The notes: a model not told the origin generated them from the letters alone. A DNA stretch of 64,000 nt from Nocardia sp. NBC_01329 (GCF_035956715.1 NZ_CP108381.1:3938001-4002000), one strand, 5' to 3'. Counted from the stretch's first letter, positions 32,613-41,564 are shown. Numbers and translations are program-made.

Positions 32613-32936
32613 GTGACGAATCAAGACAATCCGAGGCGGGCAGTTGCCCTGCTGCACAGCGGCCATGACCCGATGACGCTCGAAACACTGGTGCAGAAGC
32701 ACGAACTGCGAATCGTCTACACCGTGCACACCGATGCTCCCGCCGTACTGGCCGCACTCATTGCCGTCCAGCACGCCCTCGAACACCTCGCCGACGCGGT
32801 AGTGATCCCCCACATCGGCACACTCGAATCCGCTACACCGTGGCGGGTGGTCACCGCGGCAGGCGACCTGATCACCGGCACACAGGAGTATCCGCTGGGA
32901 TCGACGCTCACCACGCCTACAAAGAGGCAGCAATGA
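32613..32936 (+). CDS. Conserved Nocardia-type small protein
   Basis: This 107-residue protein starts at GTG 32613 behind a very strong AGGAGGGG eight bases upstream. Its middle, VQKHELRIVYTVHTDAPAVLAALIAVQHALEHLADAVVIPHIG, looks like a small alpha/beta domain. I recall similar proteins in Nocardia accessory loci, often near recombinases or XRE genes, without known function. The stop overlaps the start of a 28-codon membrane peptide (ATGA), so the two are coupled. Confidence 0.65.
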   Translation: MTNQDNPRRAVALLHSGHDPMTLETLVQKHELRIVYTVHTDAPAVLAALIAVQHALEHLADAVVIPHIGTLESATPWRVVTAAGDLITGTQEYPLGSTLTTPTKRQQ

Positions 32937-33019
32937 CCACGCTGGGTTTGTTCGTCGCCATCGGCCTGCCACTGATCGTGCTGGTACTCGCGATCACGCT
33001 GCCCGAACACCGGGAATAG
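32933..33019 (+). CDS. 28-residue single-span membrane peptide
   Basis: ATG 32933 overlaps the previous stop in ATGA. The peptide is MTTLGLFVAIGL followed by PLIVLVLAITL and the short hydrophilic end PEHRE, i.e. one transmembrane helix with a charged C-terminal tail. Tight coupling to the strongly initiated upstream gene argues that it is translated. Tiny proteins like this often tune a larger membrane partner, but the role here is unknown. Confidence 0.55.
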   Translation: MTTLGLFVAIGLPLIVLVLAITLPEHRE

Positions 33020-33131
33020 CGACAAACAGCCTGCCCGCCGGGCAGCAGACCGCAAGCGACCACACTCCGCCCACAACGCCCGGCAGCACACCGGATGGGC
33101 GCCCCACCAACCATCACCCGAAGGTCCTGCT

Positions 33132-33632
33132 ATGGAACCCATTTCGTTCGGCGATACCCCGCGCACTCGCTGCCACTACTACCGCCGCGTCTGTGACCTA
33201 CCCGCCCGCATCGACCCACCCGAGCTCGGCCGCATCGTCATGACCGCCGGACATATCTGGGCCCTCATGATGCCCTCGTCCCTCGGCTTCGCCGTCAAAA
33301 ACGATTTGCAACGGTCCCGCCACCACGACGCCGGCACCGGCGCGGGACCCGTCATCGCCCACATTCGTTCCAGCCGATGGAGTTTCCTCATCCGGCCCGA
33401 TCTGCCCGACGACACCGCCCTGTTCGCCGAGATGTTCCACCTCAACGTCTCGGTCGTCCGCACCGGCGCCACCATCTCCCTCCCCTCCCCCACCGACCGC
33501 GGTGAACTCTTCCGCTGCTGGATCCAACCCCCACGCTGCCCCTTCCGACCCTCCGGCCGCCTCGTAACCGACTCTGTCCGAGCCTGCGCCGCCCGCGGCG
33601 GTTGGCTACGCACCCCCACCGGGCACACCTGA
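33132..33632 (+). CDS. Conserved hypothetical protein, Nocardia lineage
   Basis: The 166-residue protein contains conserved-looking blocks TRCHYYRRVCDLPARIDPPELGRIVMTAGHIWALMMP, RWSFLIRPDLPDD and SGRLVTDSVRACAARG. I recall related proteins in many Nocardia genomes near XRE regulators, with no function assigned and sometimes mislabelled. There is no signal peptide, membrane segment or catalytic motif. ATG 33132 is the start. It follows the small-peptide pair by 112 bases and may share their promoter. Confidence 0.65.
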   Translation: MEPISFGDTPRTRCHYYRRVCDLPARIDPPELGRIVMTAGHIWALMMPSSLGFAVKNDLQRSRHHDAGTGAGPVIAHIRSSRWSFLIRPDLPDDTALFAEMFHLNVSVVRTGATISLPSPTDRGELFRCWIQPPRCPFRPSGRLVTDSVRACAARGGWLRTPTGHT

Positions 33633-33826
33633 TAATCCGACGGGTCTCGGAAACAACCGGACTCTGTCGAGGCGAGCTTCCTCGCCCGACACCGGACCGG
33701 CGCAGCACGTCGACCTGATGAGCCGGGTCCTGGTCGACGGAGCTCGGACTGCCGGAATTCCAACGAAGACGCGAATGCACCCGAGCCGCCCGGCACCGGG
33801 CCCGCAGGGCTATCGTTGCGCGAGGT

Positions 33827-34654
33827 TCATGCGTGGCAGTCGACCATCGTGAGCTGCTCGTCACCCGAGACAGGGTCGAGCAGTCCCCAAAACGTGGTGG
33901 CCCAGCGCTGCGAGGTCTTGTTCCACACGCTGTCGCCCAGGTCTTCGCGAGAGTGCCATGTCTTGTCGACGACCAGCACTTCGCTCACCCCGGCAGAGCG
34001 GACCTGTTGCTCAACATAGGCGGCCTTCGGGTCGGGGTCGGCCAGGCAGAATACCTTTTGTACGTCGAGCACGGATGTGTCGAAAGGCGAGGCTGCGGCC
34101 ACCCAGGGGATCTCGAGGTACTCCTCGCGCAGCATCATGTCCCATCCGGAGCTGCCCTTGCGCTGCATCAGCCAGTCGCTCCAGGGAAGGGGTCGTTCCA
34201 GCCCGTTTACGGCCGCCATGAAATCGGTGAAGGCGATCTCGGCCTGCTCCCGCGCGTGCCGCCGCATCCCTTCGAAGTCGACCTCGTGTTTGAGCGCGTA
34301 GCTCACCCACTCGCCGTCGTGGCGCAGAAGCACACCCGCGAACCGGCCGCCCGTGCTGTAGTAGTCGAACTGCGCATCGGGGTTGGTTTCCTGCTCGATG
34401 ATGTACTCGTCCGGCCCGACCCTCTCGACATTCTCCTCGAGCCAGTAGGTGAGCACGACGGCCACGTCGTTCAGATCATCAACCTCATCCGAGGGGTTCT
34501 CCTCGAGGTGGGCCAAGGCTTGTTCGTACTCCTTGCGCCAGGATTTCAACGGCCACCGGTCTGGTTCCTCGGGCAGGTCGATCAAGGGATTCGGCGCGAA
34601 TGTGTCCAGCTGTTCCTCGACGTCGCCGATGACCAGAACCGAGAAATGAGCCAC
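33827..34654 (-). CDS. Hypothetical protein of a phage/accessory-associated family
   Basis: I chose GTG 34654 because the family begins MAHFSVLVIGDVEEQL. The 275-residue protein then has an acidic linker and the block FDYYSTGGRFAGVLLRHDGEWV. The YxxGGRxxGxL motif is shared by proteins seen in phages and accessory regions. Later segments (WSDWLMQRKGSSGWD, VLVVDKTWHSREDLG) show no enzyme signature. Function unknown. It is convergent with the 33132 gene. Confidence 0.6.
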   Translation of the reverse strand: MAHFSVLVIGDVEEQLDTFAPNPLIDLPEEPDRWPLKSWRKEYEQALAHLEENPSDEVDDLNDVAVVLTYWLEENVERVGPDEYIIEQETNPDAQFDYYSTGGRFAGVLLRHDGEWVSYALKHEVDFEGMRRHAREQAEIAFTDFMAAVNGLERPLPWSDWLMQRKGSSGWDMMLREEYLEIPWVAAASPFDTSVLDVQKVFCLADPDPKAAYVEQQVRSAGVSEVLVVDKTWHSREDLGDSVWNKTSQRWATTFWGLLDPVSGDEQLTMVDCHA

Positions 34655-34789
34655 GCCGCGCCACGATACCCGTCGAGGCGACTCCACGGAATGAGTGCCA
34701 GGTTTCGCCACGACCCGCGCCTGTCGCGCAGCTGCGCCTCGGACCCGCAGGCAACAAGCCCTCGCGTTGCGACATGCGCGGCCGCAGTC

Positions 34790-35512
34790 TCACTTGTCGA
34801 GCGCGCTCGCCAATACAGTGGCGACTTCGCGGGTCTCACCGCAGGGGTCCGGAGCGCCGGCCGCCCCGGGAGCTGCCGTCAACGTGACACCGAACGTCCC
34901 GTCGGGCGCTTCGATAACGGCATCGCAGGCCGGCAATGTCGTGGCCGCCACTCGGTAGACGACGGCAGGACGGCCGTTGATAGGCGCGGAATCGAGGATC
35001 TGGTGGTCCTTGTCGCCGCCGATTTCGGTGACCGACTCCGTACTCGTGGTGATGTTGAGCGCCATGATCGGCATCTTTTCGCCGTCGACCGTCGAGTATC
35101 GACGGAAACTGCAGCCGATTTTCGTCAAGAGGGAGCTGCCGGTAATTTCGGCGGCCTGCCGCTGACGGCTCCCGGGGTCGAAACCCACCCGGTCGATCAG
35201 TGAGTCATCGACTTCGAAACATGGATCGAAGGCGACCTCGCCGGGCACCGCATTCCCGGGGGCCGGGGGCACGGATACGCCGATGCCCTCGGCTGCGGGA
35301 GCGGGAGCGGCGGAGGATTCCGCAGTGGATGTCACCGGCTTCGATGGCGTGGCGGGCGTCGGCTCCGCCGATTCGGAGGATGCGCACCCGGTAACCAAGC
35401 CGACTACAGCCACCAGACCTACGGCCGCGGCTGGAACAGAAGACGAAAAGCGCGACCGGGCAAGGGAATGCCGCCGACCGTTCGCCCTGGATGAGCACCT
35501 ACGCAGTACCAC
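34790..35512 (-). CDS. DUF3558-domain lipoprotein
   Basis: A basic N-terminus, a hydrophobic stretch and the lipobox VTGCA give a lipoprotein signal. A Ser/Pro/Ala-rich linker is followed by the DUF3558-type domain: FDPCFEVDDSLIDRVGFDPGSR, IGCSFRRYST and PACDAVIEAPDG with paired cysteines. Mycobacteria and Nocardia have many such surface lipoproteins of unknown role. Start GTG 35512 gives 240 residues. It is divergent from the membrane protein at 35775. Confidence 0.78.
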   Translation of the reverse strand: MVLRRCSSRANGRRHSLARSRFSSSVPAAAVGLVAVVGLVTGCASSESAEPTPATPSKPVTSTAESSAAPAPAAEGIGVSVPPAPGNAVPGEVAFDPCFEVDDSLIDRVGFDPGSRQRQAAEITGSSLLTKIGCSFRRYSTVDGEKMPIMALNITTSTESVTEIGGDKDHQILDSAPINGRPAVVYRVAATTLPACDAVIEAPDGTFGVTLTAAPGAAGAPDPCGETREVATVLASALDK

Positions 35513-35774
35513 GAACCATCGTCCCCACTGTCCGGCCGGCTGAATCGGCGACAGTGGCCGGCGACTCCCACCAGCGAGTCCACCGGAGTGTAGTACGGGG
35601 TACAACGACCGAGGGACACCGCCGCGGCCGCAAGTGTTATCGTCCGAGAGCGTATTGAAGTTGGATCCGAGGGGGGTCGTTGGTCTCGAACCACATACGT
35701 CGGCGTCGACCGGCCGAGTCGGCTACGGGTATCCGAACAGACGGACTCAGCCCCCACAGCGCCTTCGAAGCCTC

Positions 35775-36620
35775 GTGAAGAGCCGAGACCTACCCACCCG
35801 CATCGGTGCATTCCTGCGCGACTTCTTCCGTCGCGGTCCCGCGAAGAGCGGGCGAATCCAGGTCCTCCGGCTCATGGTGGCGATCGCTGTCGCAGCGGGC
35901 ATCATGGTGTTCGTCTCCCAGACGGGAAACCCTTTCGTACAAAACGAGGAAGCGACCACAGACGACTCCACCGCGTGGAACCCGCCGCACCCGATCGGCC
36001 CCACCGATCCGCCTCCACCACCGAATCATCCACGCCTCGAACCACCGTCGATGAGCCCAGCCCCCGAGGGCGAGCCGCAACCGGTACCGACGAAGTACGG
36101 GCTCACTTATACGGTGCCGTCCGGAAACGGTTGGCGACCCAGCAACCAGACAGTCGTCGGTTACTCCGATCCGTCCGGGCAGGGAACGCTTGCCACCTAT
36201 GGAGCCGTCAGCGACTACGGTGCACATTACTGTCCCGCCACTGACACCTCGTCCCTCGCGTTCATCGGGGTGCGCGGCCGAAACGGCGTAGACGTAGCGA
36301 CCGCCGCCCGCCAGGAGATCGAGAAAACACCGGCTCTCTTCGCGGCCCCGGATGCCCGCGAGCCACGCGTGGAAATAAGCCCTCCCGTGGAATCGACCCT
36401 CGGTGGACTGCCCGCCGTCCGTTACACAGCGTCGATCTCCGACCTGCCGCAAGTCGCCTCGTGTGACCCTGCCCGGTCGGAGTTCACCGTCGTTGCCGTA
36501 CCTGCACCTGCGACTGCGGAAGTCGCGGTCTTCGTGCTTCGTCGGCATATCGGTCTGGAGGATTCACTCAGCGGGAGCGTTGTCGACGACATCGTTCGAA
36601 CGATCCGGGAAAGCACGTAA
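35775..36620 (+). CDS. Membrane-anchored extracytoplasmic protein near an ESX-like gene
   Basis: The 281-residue protein has a basic cytoplasmic tail, one transmembrane helix (LMVAIAVAAGIMVFV) and a Pro-rich stalk. A globular domain follows (KYGLTYTVPSGNGWRPSN, then GAHYCPATDTSSLAF) that resembles DUF8017-type domains found beside type VII secretion substrates. GTG 35775 is preferred; GTG 35634 would add 47 poorly conserved residues. It is followed 18 bases later by the helical ESX-like gene, suggesting an operon of three. Confidence 0.6.
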   Translation: MKSRDLPTRIGAFLRDFFRRGPAKSGRIQVLRLMVAIAVAAGIMVFVSQTGNPFVQNEEATTDDSTAWNPPHPIGPTDPPPPPNHPRLEPPSMSPAPEGEPQPVPTKYGLTYTVPSGNGWRPSNQTVVGYSDPSGQGTLATYGAVSDYGAHYCPATDTSSLAFIGVRGRNGVDVATAARQEIEKTPALFAAPDAREPRVEISPPVESTLGGLPAVRYTASISDLPQVASCDPARSEFTVVAVPAPATAEVAVFVLRRHIGLEDSLSGSVVDDIVRTIREST

Positions 36621-36638
36621 GGGCGAAGGTGTAGTCAA

Positions 36639-37877
36639 TTGGTAGAGGACTTCCGGGCGAATGCCGGAGAGATCGCCGGTATGGGCAATCTCATGGAGGA
36701 GATCGGCAAGGACGCATGGAAGGCCGCCGATTTCATCCACAACGAGGGGCCGCCTGCCGACTGGCTGAACGCCGAGATCATCAACGGTCTGCTGGAACCG
36801 TTGCGGTCGTTCTCGGAAACCACGCGCATGCGCATGCTCAGCATCGGAACGACAACCGCCGACAGCGCGCTCTCGTTGCGAGACGCCGCTTGGCTCTATG
36901 TGGACCAGGACAATCGGACCTATGAGGCGCTGAACCGGGAGAAAGTCAACCTGCTCGCCCCGGGCCAGGGGGTTCCGGTGCTCTCCGACCAGGAGGCGGT
37001 GGGGGCGACCAACGCCTTCGAGGGCGCGGTCGCGTACCCGAAACCGGAGGATGTGCAGCTCGATCCGCCCGCGGCGAACAAGGAAGAGTTGATCGGTCTC
37101 ATCGGTGACGTCGCGCCGCCCCTCGGGGCTGTCAACGACACCGTGAAACGCCTGACCAAGGCGGCCGGCAAGGAGTTCGATCCGCTGGGTGAGGCCTTGA
37201 AGCCCGTCCCGGGGAACTGGACCGAGATCCGCCGGATCGGGGAGGCGTACAAGATAGCCGGTCAAGCGCTCGAGGCATGTGGAAAGAACCTCGAGTCGGG
37301 TGTCAAGCGCGTTGACGCGTATTGGGACGGTCAGGCAGCACTCACGTTCAGCGACTGGTCGGCCCGCCAGATCGCCGCGATGAAGTGGGAAGGTCCTACG
37401 GGCCGAATCATCGCCGAGGGGCTGGGAGCGGTCTCGGACGAAATCCGCAACGCGATTCGCAGTGTGCTCACCTGGCTGTGGGAGATGCTCGAAAGCCAGG
37501 TGAAGATCGATGGCGTAACGGATGCCTTCAAGTTCGCCTTCAAGAAGATCCCGGTCGTGGGCTGGACCGCCCAGATCACCGAACTGGCGTTCAAGATCAA
37601 GGACATCATCGAGCGCGCGGTGAACCTGGTCGAGCAGATCAGGAAGCTGGTCGAGGCGGTCCAGAAATTCCTGGAGGTACTTCGCGACCCCGCGCAATTC
37701 GCGCGCGACCAGGCCAATCAGAAGTTCGAGCAATTGGTGGAACCGTTCGCCAAGGGTGTCAAGGCAGCGGACATCATGAACGACGCGAGACTTGCTGCCG
37801 ATCTGTCACAAACCACCAACCGTCCAGGCGAGTCCTACGACGTGGGTACTGGCCAAAAACCGTGGGCGAACGGATGA
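36639..37877 (+). CDS. Helical ESX/type VII secretion substrate-like protein
   Basis: The 412-residue protein is almost all alpha-helical. Its N-terminal third ends a helix pair with Y87-x3-D91 (YVDQD), the YxxxD/E signal of ESX substrates. The middle contains YWDGQAALTF, a WxG-like turn between long helices. The start appears to be TTG 36639 with GGGCGAAGG upstream; no ATG or GTG fits as well. It overlaps the next gene by ATGA. No ESX machinery genes lie in the window, so export would rely on a remote system. Confidence 0.6.
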   Translation: MVEDFRANAGEIAGMGNLMEEIGKDAWKAADFIHNEGPPADWLNAEIINGLLEPLRSFSETTRMRMLSIGTTTADSALSLRDAAWLYVDQDNRTYEALNREKVNLLAPGQGVPVLSDQEAVGATNAFEGAVAYPKPEDVQLDPPAANKEELIGLIGDVAPPLGAVNDTVKRLTKAAGKEFDPLGEALKPVPGNWTEIRRIGEAYKIAGQALEACGKNLESGVKRVDAYWDGQAALTFSDWSARQIAAMKWEGPTGRIIAEGLGAVSDEIRNAIRSVLTWLWEMLESQVKIDGVTDAFKFAFKKIPVVGWTAQITELAFKIKDIIERAVNLVEQIRKLVEAVQKFLEVLRDPAQFARDQANQKFEQLVEPFAKGVKAADIMNDARLAADLSQTTNRPGESYDVGTGQKPWANG

Positions 37878-38335
37878 GACCGCCCGGCTCCGCCGACCGG
37901 GACCCGGACGTCGATCCGGCGGTCGAGGCCGCATACCGCACGTTGCTGGGTGCCGTCGACGACCTCCGCACCGCTCGTATCCGCATGGACGAATTCGACA
38001 TGCAGGCCTTTCTCGACGAGCCGACCGAAGTCACAGAGGATTTCATGCGAGCGCTGGCCGTGCGGCCCGGCGCTTCGCCGGAGCTCACCGACTACTGGGT
38101 GCAGGTGCAGCGTGGTGAGTGCCAGTGGTCCGAAATCGAGATCTGGGCTCGCCCACTTCCACCCGAAGTGGTCGACATGAAATCGTCGGACCGGTTCATC
38201 TGGAATTGGAGCGCAGCGCCACCCACACCGCAGGCCCCGCCGCTGCGTCCACGATCCGACCCCGGCACTGTGGGCCCCTCCGATTGGCCCGACGACTTCG
38301 ACGACTATCCGGACGGGCGATCCTGGCTCGTTTGA
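37874..38335 (+). CDS. Acidic hypothetical protein coupled to the ESX-like gene
   Basis: This 153-residue acidic protein has helices in its first half (VEAAYRTLLGAVDDLRTARIRMDEF) and a Pro- and Asp-rich C-terminal tail (SDWPDDFDDYPDGRSW). There are no membrane spans. Its ATG overlaps the stop of the ESX-like gene in ATGA, so the two proteins are probably made in fixed ratio. A chaperone or partner role is inferred only from this coupling. Confidence 0.6.
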   Translation: MRPPGSADRDPDVDPAVEAAYRTLLGAVDDLRTARIRMDEFDMQAFLDEPTEVTEDFMRALAVRPGASPELTDYWVQVQRGECQWSEIEIWARPLPPEVVDMKSSDRFIWNWSAAPPTPQAPPLRPRSDPGTVGPSDWPDDFDDYPDGRSWLV

Positions 38336-38567
38336 CGCGTGGCGCCGTCGCTCCCGAACGCAGATCCCGGGGGCCCTTCCAGTGATTCGACTACAAAGGC
38401 TCGGCCACTGTTCGAAGTCGGCCCATGCACAATCCGCGACCCGCGACGCGCATACCGATCCGCTGAATGATGTTCCCCGATTCCGACCAGCGGTCTTCCC
38501 GTCTCGGACCTGACAGGGTCCGGTGTTCCGATCCGCTCACGCCTGCCGATGCCGCCGAGAATTCGGT

Positions 38568-38957
38568 CTACACCAGGTGCTTGCGCAGCACTTCCAGATG
38601 CGTCGGGCGCGCGTCCTCCAGCCGTGCGCGACCTTCGGGAGTAAGAGCCAGGAAGTTGGCGCGGCGATCGAAATCACAGGCGGCGCGCTGGACCAACCCC
38701 GCCTTCTCCAGCCGGGTCACCGTGCGGGAGAGCGCGCTCTGGCTCAGGTACATCTCGGCCTCGATATCCTTCATCTTGACCTTCTCCGCCTGCTCCGCAC
38801 CGCAGCGCCCGCCCAGGACCTGCAGCAGTTCGAACTCACTGAGCCCGAGCTCGTGCCGCGCCTGCAGCGCGTTCTCCAGTTCACACGAGGTGACGTGGTA
38901 GCGACGCAACGTTTCGGACCACTTCGCGCAGACATCGTTGTCGGAGTCGTGGTACAT
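38568..38957 (-). CDS. MarR-family transcriptional regulator
   Basis: The 129-residue regulator has the winged helix-turn-helix: LGLSEFELLQVLGG, then KMKDIEAEMYLSQSALSRTVTRLEKAGLVQRAACDFDRRANFLALTPEGRARL, typical of MarR proteins with the DxRxxxxxLT wing. It is divergent from an MFS transporter across an AT-rich, palindrome-filled 100-base spacer. The expected role is repression of the transporter, relieved by its ligand. Confidence 0.9.
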   Translation of the reverse strand: MYHDSDNDVCAKWSETLRRYHVTSCELENALQARHELGLSEFELLQVLGGRCGAEQAEKVKMKDIEAEMYLSQSALSRTVTRLEKAGLVQRAACDFDRRANFLALTPEGRARLEDARPTHLEVLRKHLV

Positions 38958-38969
38958 GAGCCGAGATTA

Positions 38970-39021
38970 TCATGTCAAGTCATTTTATGCCCATGCATTA
39001 CATGATCCAGCATTAAATGCT
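38970..39021. promoter_or_regulatory. MarR operator region
   Basis: The AT-rich spacer contains TCATGT (38970-38975) facing ACATGA (39000-39005) and the perfect palindrome AGCATTAAATGCT at 39009-39021. Related ATGC half-sites recur between them. Position between divergent marR and MFS genes supports MarR binding and dual control. Confidence 0.65.
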
Positions 39022-39057
39022 TTGACATTCAATGCCCGTGCATCTAAGTTCTGTCGA

Positions 39058-40500
39058 GTGACCCTCACTGCTCCCACCCCGCAGAACCTCGCCGCCGCAA
39101 CGTCTGCCGCACCGGACGTCGGCCGCTGGGGACCCAAACTGTGGGCGATCCTGGTCGTCGCCGGACTGGCGATGTTCCTCGACGCGCTCGACGTCTCCAT
39201 GGTCGGCGTGGCCCTCCCGTCCATCGGCCACGACCTCGGCCTCGAAACCTCCGCCCTGCAGTGGATCGTCAACGGCTACATCCTCGGCTACGGCGGCCTG
39301 CTGCTCCTCGGCGGACGAGCCGCCGACCTGCTGGGCCGTCGCCAGGTCTTCCTGACCGCCCTGGTGGTCTTCGGTATCGCCTCGCTCGTCGGTGGACTCG
39401 TCGACGAGGGCTGGCTACTGATCGCCACCCGAATCGTCAAGGGCGTGGCCGCGGCCTTCACCGCACCGGCCGCCCTCTCGATCATCACCACGACCTTCAA
39501 AGAAGGTCCCGATCGCAACCGGGCCCTGTCGATCTTCACCATCTTCGGCGCCACCGGATACGCCTCCGGCCTGATCGTCTCCGGCCTGCTCACCGGCATC
39601 GACTGGCGGCTCACCTTCTACATGCCGGTGGTCGTCGTCGCCGGAGTGCTGATCGCGGCCTACATCGTGGTGCCGCGCAATATCGAGAAGGAAGAAGGCC
39701 GAATCGATTTCGCCGGAGCGGCTCTGCTCACCGGAGGAATGCTCGCCGCGGTCTACACCATCGTCACAGCCCCGGAAACCGGCTTCACGGCCACCGTCAT
39801 CGCCACCACGATCCTGGCGATCGGACTGCTCAGCGCGTTCTTCGTCACCGAGAAGCGGGTGAGCCATCCGCTGGTGCGCCTGAGCATCTTCAAGGTGAAA
39901 TCCATCGTGCGGGCCAACCTCGCCGCGCTGGCCATCTTCGGCTCCTACCTCAGCTTCCAGACCATTGTGTCGCTGTACCTGCAGAACACCCTGCACTGGG
40001 AGCCGCTGCAGATGGCGCTGGCCATGGCCCCGGCCGGCATCATCGTCGCCGTCCTCTCCCCGATGGCCGGGAACCTCATCGACCGGTTCGGCACCGCCCC
40101 GATGATCGTCGCCGCTCTCACCTCCTTCGTCGCCGGCTACGCCTGGTTCCTCACCCGCGGCGGCAGCCCCGACCCCGCCTACGCGCTCGACTACCTGCCC
40201 GCGTTCCTGCTCCTCGGTCTCGGCTTCGCCCTCGGCTTCGCGGCCGTGATGTCGCAGGCCACCGAAGGTATCGCCGACCACGAGCAGGGCCTGGCCTCGG
40301 GCCTGGTGCAGACCTCGTTCCAGATCGGTGGCGCGGTGGTACTGGCCATCGCCACCGGCCTGATCAGCCACGCCGCTACCGACAGCATCGACGGTTACCG
40401 GCCGGGGCTCTACCTGGTCACCGCCGTCGCGGTGATCGGCCTGGTGGCATCGGCTTCGGCGCTGCTGGCGCGCAAACAGCCTGTCGCAGACCTCGCGTAG
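39058..40500 (+). CDS. MFS multidrug transporter, DHA2 type
   Basis: The 480-residue protein has about 14 hydrophobic segments. MFS motif A is present (GGRAADLLGRRQVFL), with the DHA2-like first helix FLDALDVSMVGVALPSIGHDLG and the WIVNGYILGYGG segment. This is a proton-driven exporter of drugs or toxic compounds, close to EmrB/QacA-like proteins. GTG 39058 was chosen as the start; the frame is open further upstream through the operator. Regulation by the divergent MarR is likely. Confidence 0.9.
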   Translation: MTLTAPTPQNLAAATSAAPDVGRWGPKLWAILVVAGLAMFLDALDVSMVGVALPSIGHDLGLETSALQWIVNGYILGYGGLLLLGGRAADLLGRRQVFLTALVVFGIASLVGGLVDEGWLLIATRIVKGVAAAFTAPAALSIITTTFKEGPDRNRALSIFTIFGATGYASGLIVSGLLTGIDWRLTFYMPVVVVAGVLIAAYIVVPRNIEKEEGRIDFAGAALLTGGMLAAVYTIVTAPETGFTATVIATTILAIGLLSAFFVTEKRVSHPLVRLSIFKVKSIVRANLAALAIFGSYLSFQTIVSLYLQNTLHWEPLQMALAMAPAGIIVAVLSPMAGNLIDRFGTAPMIVAALTSFVAGYAWFLTRGGSPDPAYALDYLPAFLLLGLGFALGFAAVMSQATEGIADHEQGLASGLVQTSFQIGGAVVLAIATGLISHAATDSIDGYRPGLYLVTAVAVIGLVASASALLARKQPVADLA

Positions 40501-40516
40501 CGGGTCTGCGGAGCGA

Positions 40517-40551
40517 GAGAACGGGGTCGCCGAACCGGCGGCCCCGTTCTC
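40517..40551. terminator. Hairpin terminator between MFS and oxyR
   Basis: GAGAACGGGG (40517-40526) and CCCCGTTCTC (40542-40551) form a perfect 10-bp stem with additional inner pairing. It lies between the two convergent stops, 16 bases after the MFS gene, so it can end both transcripts. Confidence 0.75.
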
Positions 40552-40601
40552 GGAATCAGCTCCGGGCAGCCGGCGCTCTCCGGTCCTCGAACGCGGCGGA
40601 A

Positions 40602-41510
40602 TCAGAACGGCCGCTGGGTGCGGATGATCTCGGCCAGGTAGGCGTAGTCGTCGGCGCGACCGCTGGATGCCCGGAACACCAGCCCCAGCGTGCGCCCGGG
40701 TGCGGGGGTGGTGAAGCGGGCCGTATCGAGTGTGCCGCGACCGGTTTCGGTCGCGACCGCCATCTCCGGGATCAGCGTGATACCGAGGCCACCCGCCACG
40801 CACTGCACCACCGTCGGCAGCGATGCCGCGCGGGTGTCACCGGCCGCACTCGGATGGACGTCAGCGGAGCGGCACAGTTCGAGGGTCTGGTCGCGGAGAC
40901 AGTGGCCCTCGTCGAGCAGCAGCATCGGCAGCGCGCCCAGCGCCGCCGGCTCGATATCGGTGCGACCGGCCAGCTCGTGGCCCGCGGGCACCACCAGAAC
41001 GAATTCCTCGGTGTACAGCGGTATCTCGACCAGGCCGGAGGTTTCGGTGGGCAGGGCGAGGACCGCCACGTCGAGCACCCCGGAACGCAGTTCGTCGAGC
41101 AGGCGTGCGGTTTTGTCCTCGATCACCTGCGGGGCCAATGCGGGGAGTTTGCGCCGCAGTGTGGGCAGCAGCGAAGGCAGGAGGTACGGTGCGGCCGTCG
41201 GAATGATGCCGATACGGAGCACTCCGGCGAATATGTCGCCGGAGGACGCAGCGAGGAAACGGTCCGCGGCTTCGAGGGTGGCGGTGGCCGCGGGCAGCAG
41301 CCGGGCCCCGGCCGCGGTGACCAGAACGCGGCGGGTGCTGCGCTCGATGAGCTGCAACCCGAGTCCGCTCTCCAGTGCGGCCAATGCCTGCGACAACGTG
41401 GGCTGGCTCACCTCGAGTCGCGCGGCGGCCGTGCCGAAGTGCCGGTACTCGGCGACCGCTACGAACGCACGCAGCTGTGACAGGGTGGGCTGATAAGACT
41501 GATCGGACAC
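40602..41510 (-). CDS. oxyR: Hydrogen-peroxide-sensing LysR regulator OxyR
   Basis: The 302-residue protein begins at GTG 41510 with SDQSYQPTLSQLRAFVAVAEYRHFG, the start known from mycobacterial OxyR. The HTH (RLEVSQPTLSQALAALE) and the redox cysteines in the block DEGHCLRDQTLELC are present. Peroxide oxidises the first cysteine to form a disulfide and activate transcription. It is divergent from ahpC-ahpD, its classic targets, with the shared spacer containing candidate sites. Confidence 0.93.
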   Translation of the reverse strand: MSDQSYQPTLSQLRAFVAVAEYRHFGTAAARLEVSQPTLSQALAALESGLGLQLIERSTRRVLVTAAGARLLPAATATLEAADRFLAASSGDIFAGVLRIGIIPTAAPYLLPSLLPTLRRKLPALAPQVIEDKTARLLDELRSGVLDVAVLALPTETSGLVEIPLYTEEFVLVVPAGHELAGRTDIEPAALGALPMLLLDEGHCLRDQTLELCRSADVHPSAAGDTRAASLPTVVQCVAGGLGITLIPEMAVATETGRGTLDTARFTTPAPGRTLGLVFRASSGRADDYAYLAEIIRTQRPF

Positions 41511-41546
41511 GCCTATCAATCTAGTGCCAGTCATCACTTTTACCTT

Positions 41547-41564
41547 TTGCCGGTCATTCGGCAA
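41547..41564. promoter_or_regulatory. Inverted repeat in the oxyR-ahpC spacer
   Basis: TTGCCG (41547-41552) and CGGCAA (41559-41564) are a perfect 6-bp inverted repeat with a 6-base spacer, 77 bases before ahpC and 37 bases before oxyR. This fits an OxyR or promoter-proximal site. A second T-N11-A-like element (CTATCAATCTAG) lies closer to oxyR. Confidence 0.5.

Noticed and set aside
39141..41480. 779-codon plus-strand frame across MFS and oxyR
   Set aside because: Out of frame with a clear MFS transporter and antisense to OxyR; Arg-rich shadow product.
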